NCBI GenBank assembly: GCA_002429965.1 | Contig: DJBG01000083.1 | Location: forward strand, 5,345-12,304 | Origin: Hungatella sp. UBA5982 | Lineage (GTDB): Bacteria > Bacillota > Clostridia > Lachnospirales > Lachnospiraceae | Reading direction: 5' to 3' | DNA length: 6,960 nucleotides | Shown: positions 6,582-6,960 of the stretch, piece after piece | How positions within the stretch are numbered: the stretch's first letter is position 1 | Layout of the letters: each line of letters opens with the position of its first letter | Position numbers and translations under genes: made by a program | Notes under the pieces: model-generated | Told to the model about the DNA's origin: nothing | The model's input: only the letters and a program-made list of their open reading frames with translations | Databases searched by the model: none

Positions 6582-6592
6582 TTTATTACCTC

Positions 6593-6733
6593 CTATATTA
6601 AAATTTCTATTAAATCTTTGATTCGCCTATTCTCATGTCTACAACTGCCATCTTGCCGAACAAATACCTCTGAACTTTCTGTTAAAAACATATCAATCAT
6701 TCCTCCGCTGAAGTATGTGTCAAGACTTCTCAT
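6593..6733 (-). CDS. Small reading frame ahead of the reductase (46 aa), possible second half of a split gene
   Basis: A short frame reads MRSLDTYFSGGMIDMFLTES followed by an acidic-to-basic tail ending RRIKDLIEILI, then TAG. The stop overlaps the AGGAGG site of the reductase gene 12 bases downstream, so translation could be coupled. There is an internal GGAGGA just before a second in-frame ATG (6700), with a third at 6691. Its codon use looks coding. It overlaps the preceding 35-codon frame by 14 bases in the +1 frame, and joining the two gives one continuous protein of about 78 residues. I do not recognise the family. It could be an independent small protein, a leader frame, or the back half of a frameshifted gene. 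Confidence 0.35.
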   Translation of the reverse strand: MRSLDTYFSGGMIDMFLTESSEVFVRQDGSCRHENRRIKDLIEILI

Positions 6734-6827
6734 TATCTATATCAGCCCTTTTCCAACCATATTCAGCCATTCCATAAAAATCTTCAATTTTTACTCTGAT
6801 TGGCTTTCCTAATGTCGGCAGAGTCAT
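6720..6827 (-). CDS. Small reading frame (35 aa), possible first half of a split gene
   Basis: The frame starts at the ATG at 6827 and reads MTLPTLGKPIRVKIEDFYGM, then AEYGWKRADIDNEKS, and stops at a TGA in TCTTGAC. AAAGGA lies upstream but 12 bases from the ATG, longer than usual. The composition (mixed charged and aromatic residues, no odd repeats) looks like genuine protein. Just before the TGA the +1 frame opens and continues as the 46-codon frame downstream. It lies within the transcript predicted from the promoter near 6851-6879. Function and family are unknown. Confidence 0.35.
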   Translation of the reverse strand: MTLPTLGKPIRVKIEDFYGMAEYGWKRADIDNEKS

Positions 6828-6850
6828 TCAATATCTCATTCCTTTGCCTC

Positions 6851-6879
6851 ATTATAACTGTTATAACATCACTTGTAAA
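6851..6879 (-). promoter_or_regulatory. Sigma-A-type promoter for the small frames and the reductase gene
   Basis: On the minus strand TTTACA (6879-6874) and a perfect TATAAT (6856-6851) are 17 bases apart, one of the best promoter matches in the window. Transcription would begin near 6844, leaving about 263 bases before the reductase ATG. The spacer holds the palindrome GTTATAAC, and GTTATAA is repeated at the -10. A second -35-like TTGACT lies about 12 bases further upstream without a well-spaced -10. Confidence 0.6.
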
Positions 6880-6897
6880 TGAAATAAGTCAAGACTT
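6871..6897. repeat. Palindromes at and upstream of the -35, candidate operator
   Basis: AAGTC-AA-GACTT is a perfect inverted repeat (6886-6897). Next to it, ACTT and AAGT arms (6871-6889) with an 11-base spacer overlap the -35 of the minus-strand promoter. The ten bases GTCAAGACTT (6888-6897) recur as a direct copy at 6719-6728, at the junction of the two small frames. The placement is that of a regulator binding site; which protein would bind is not visible. Confidence 0.35.
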
Positions 6898-6960
6898 TGT
6901 CCGGAGGATAAATAATAAAAATTATAAGGGCTGTTGCGCCTTTTATATACCTTTTATATA

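Noticed and set aside
6715..6735. A prfB-like programmed +1 frameshift at TCTTGAC.
   Set aside because: It resembles the CTTTGAC shift site only partly: the codon before TGA is TCT, which would re-pair poorly after slippage, and no Shine-Dalgarno-like stimulator at the right distance is evident. It is kept only as a possibility within the split-gene finding.
6784..6852. A 22-codon minus-strand frame from the ATG at 6852 (MRQRNEIL...).
   Set aside because: Its start codon overlaps the -10 box of the strong promoter, so it could not be translated from that transcript, and it is very short.
6903..6960. A plus-strand gene starting after GGAGG (6903-6907) and running off the right edge.
   Set aside because: No ATG, GTG or TTG lies at a suitable distance. 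A hydrophobic-looking frame follows a TAA but has no accepted start codon within the window.

Overview
The window looks like a chromosomal segment of a low-to-moderate GC Gram-positive anaerobe of the Clostridia, most likely a Lachnospiraceae-type organism. This is inferred from strong AGGAGG-type ribosome binding sites, tightly packed operons, an ECF-transporter S component without its own energy module, a two-cluster ferredoxin-type aldo/keto reductase, and a sirtuin-fold protein with class M-like motifs. Species cannot be decided from the sequence alone. There are no rRNA or tRNA genes, CRISPR arrays or intact insertion sequences.

Left half (1-2944, minus strand). Reading right to left, the order is a degenerate sirtuin-fold zinc protein (2944-2327), hisH (2255-1647), hisF (1635-874), ung (835-161) and the first 47 codons of uppP/bacA (142-1, cut by the window edge). 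hisH and hisF form the two-subunit imidazole glycerol phosphate synthase of histidine biosynthesis; no other his gene lies in the window. ung (uracil-DNA repair) and uppP (recycling of the undecaprenyl carrier lipid) follow at short spacing, so they probably share the transcript that starts at an extended -10 promoter just upstream of hisH.

Middle (2945-5335). A divergent intergenic region carries a TATAAT-type box for the sirtuin-like gene and an extended -10 promoter for the plus-strand operon. That operon has a leader of about 108 nt with several overlapping inverted repeats. It then encodes a membrane-anchored DUF4430 protein (3167-3586), an ECF transporter S component (3594-4115) and an RlmI-family rRNA methyltransferase (4130-5335), separated by 7 and 14 bases. 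The first two probably form a small-molecule or vitamin uptake pair using a shared ECF energy module encoded elsewhere; the methyltransferase is a housekeeping passenger.

Right part (5336-6960). A large hairpin separates the convergent methyltransferase gene and a minus-strand aldo/keto reductase gene with two C-terminal 4Fe-4S motifs (6581-5430). Upstream of the reductase is an AT-rich leader of more than 300 bases. It holds a good sigma-A-type promoter (TTTACA-17-TATAAT), repeated and palindromic GTCAAGACTT-type sequences, and two overlapping small reading frames that look like one small gene split by a +1 frameshift, or two tiny coupled genes. The most interesting items are the sirtuin-like protein that lacks its usual catalytic residues, the structured leader of the DUF4430/ECF operon, and the split small gene ahead of the reductase.
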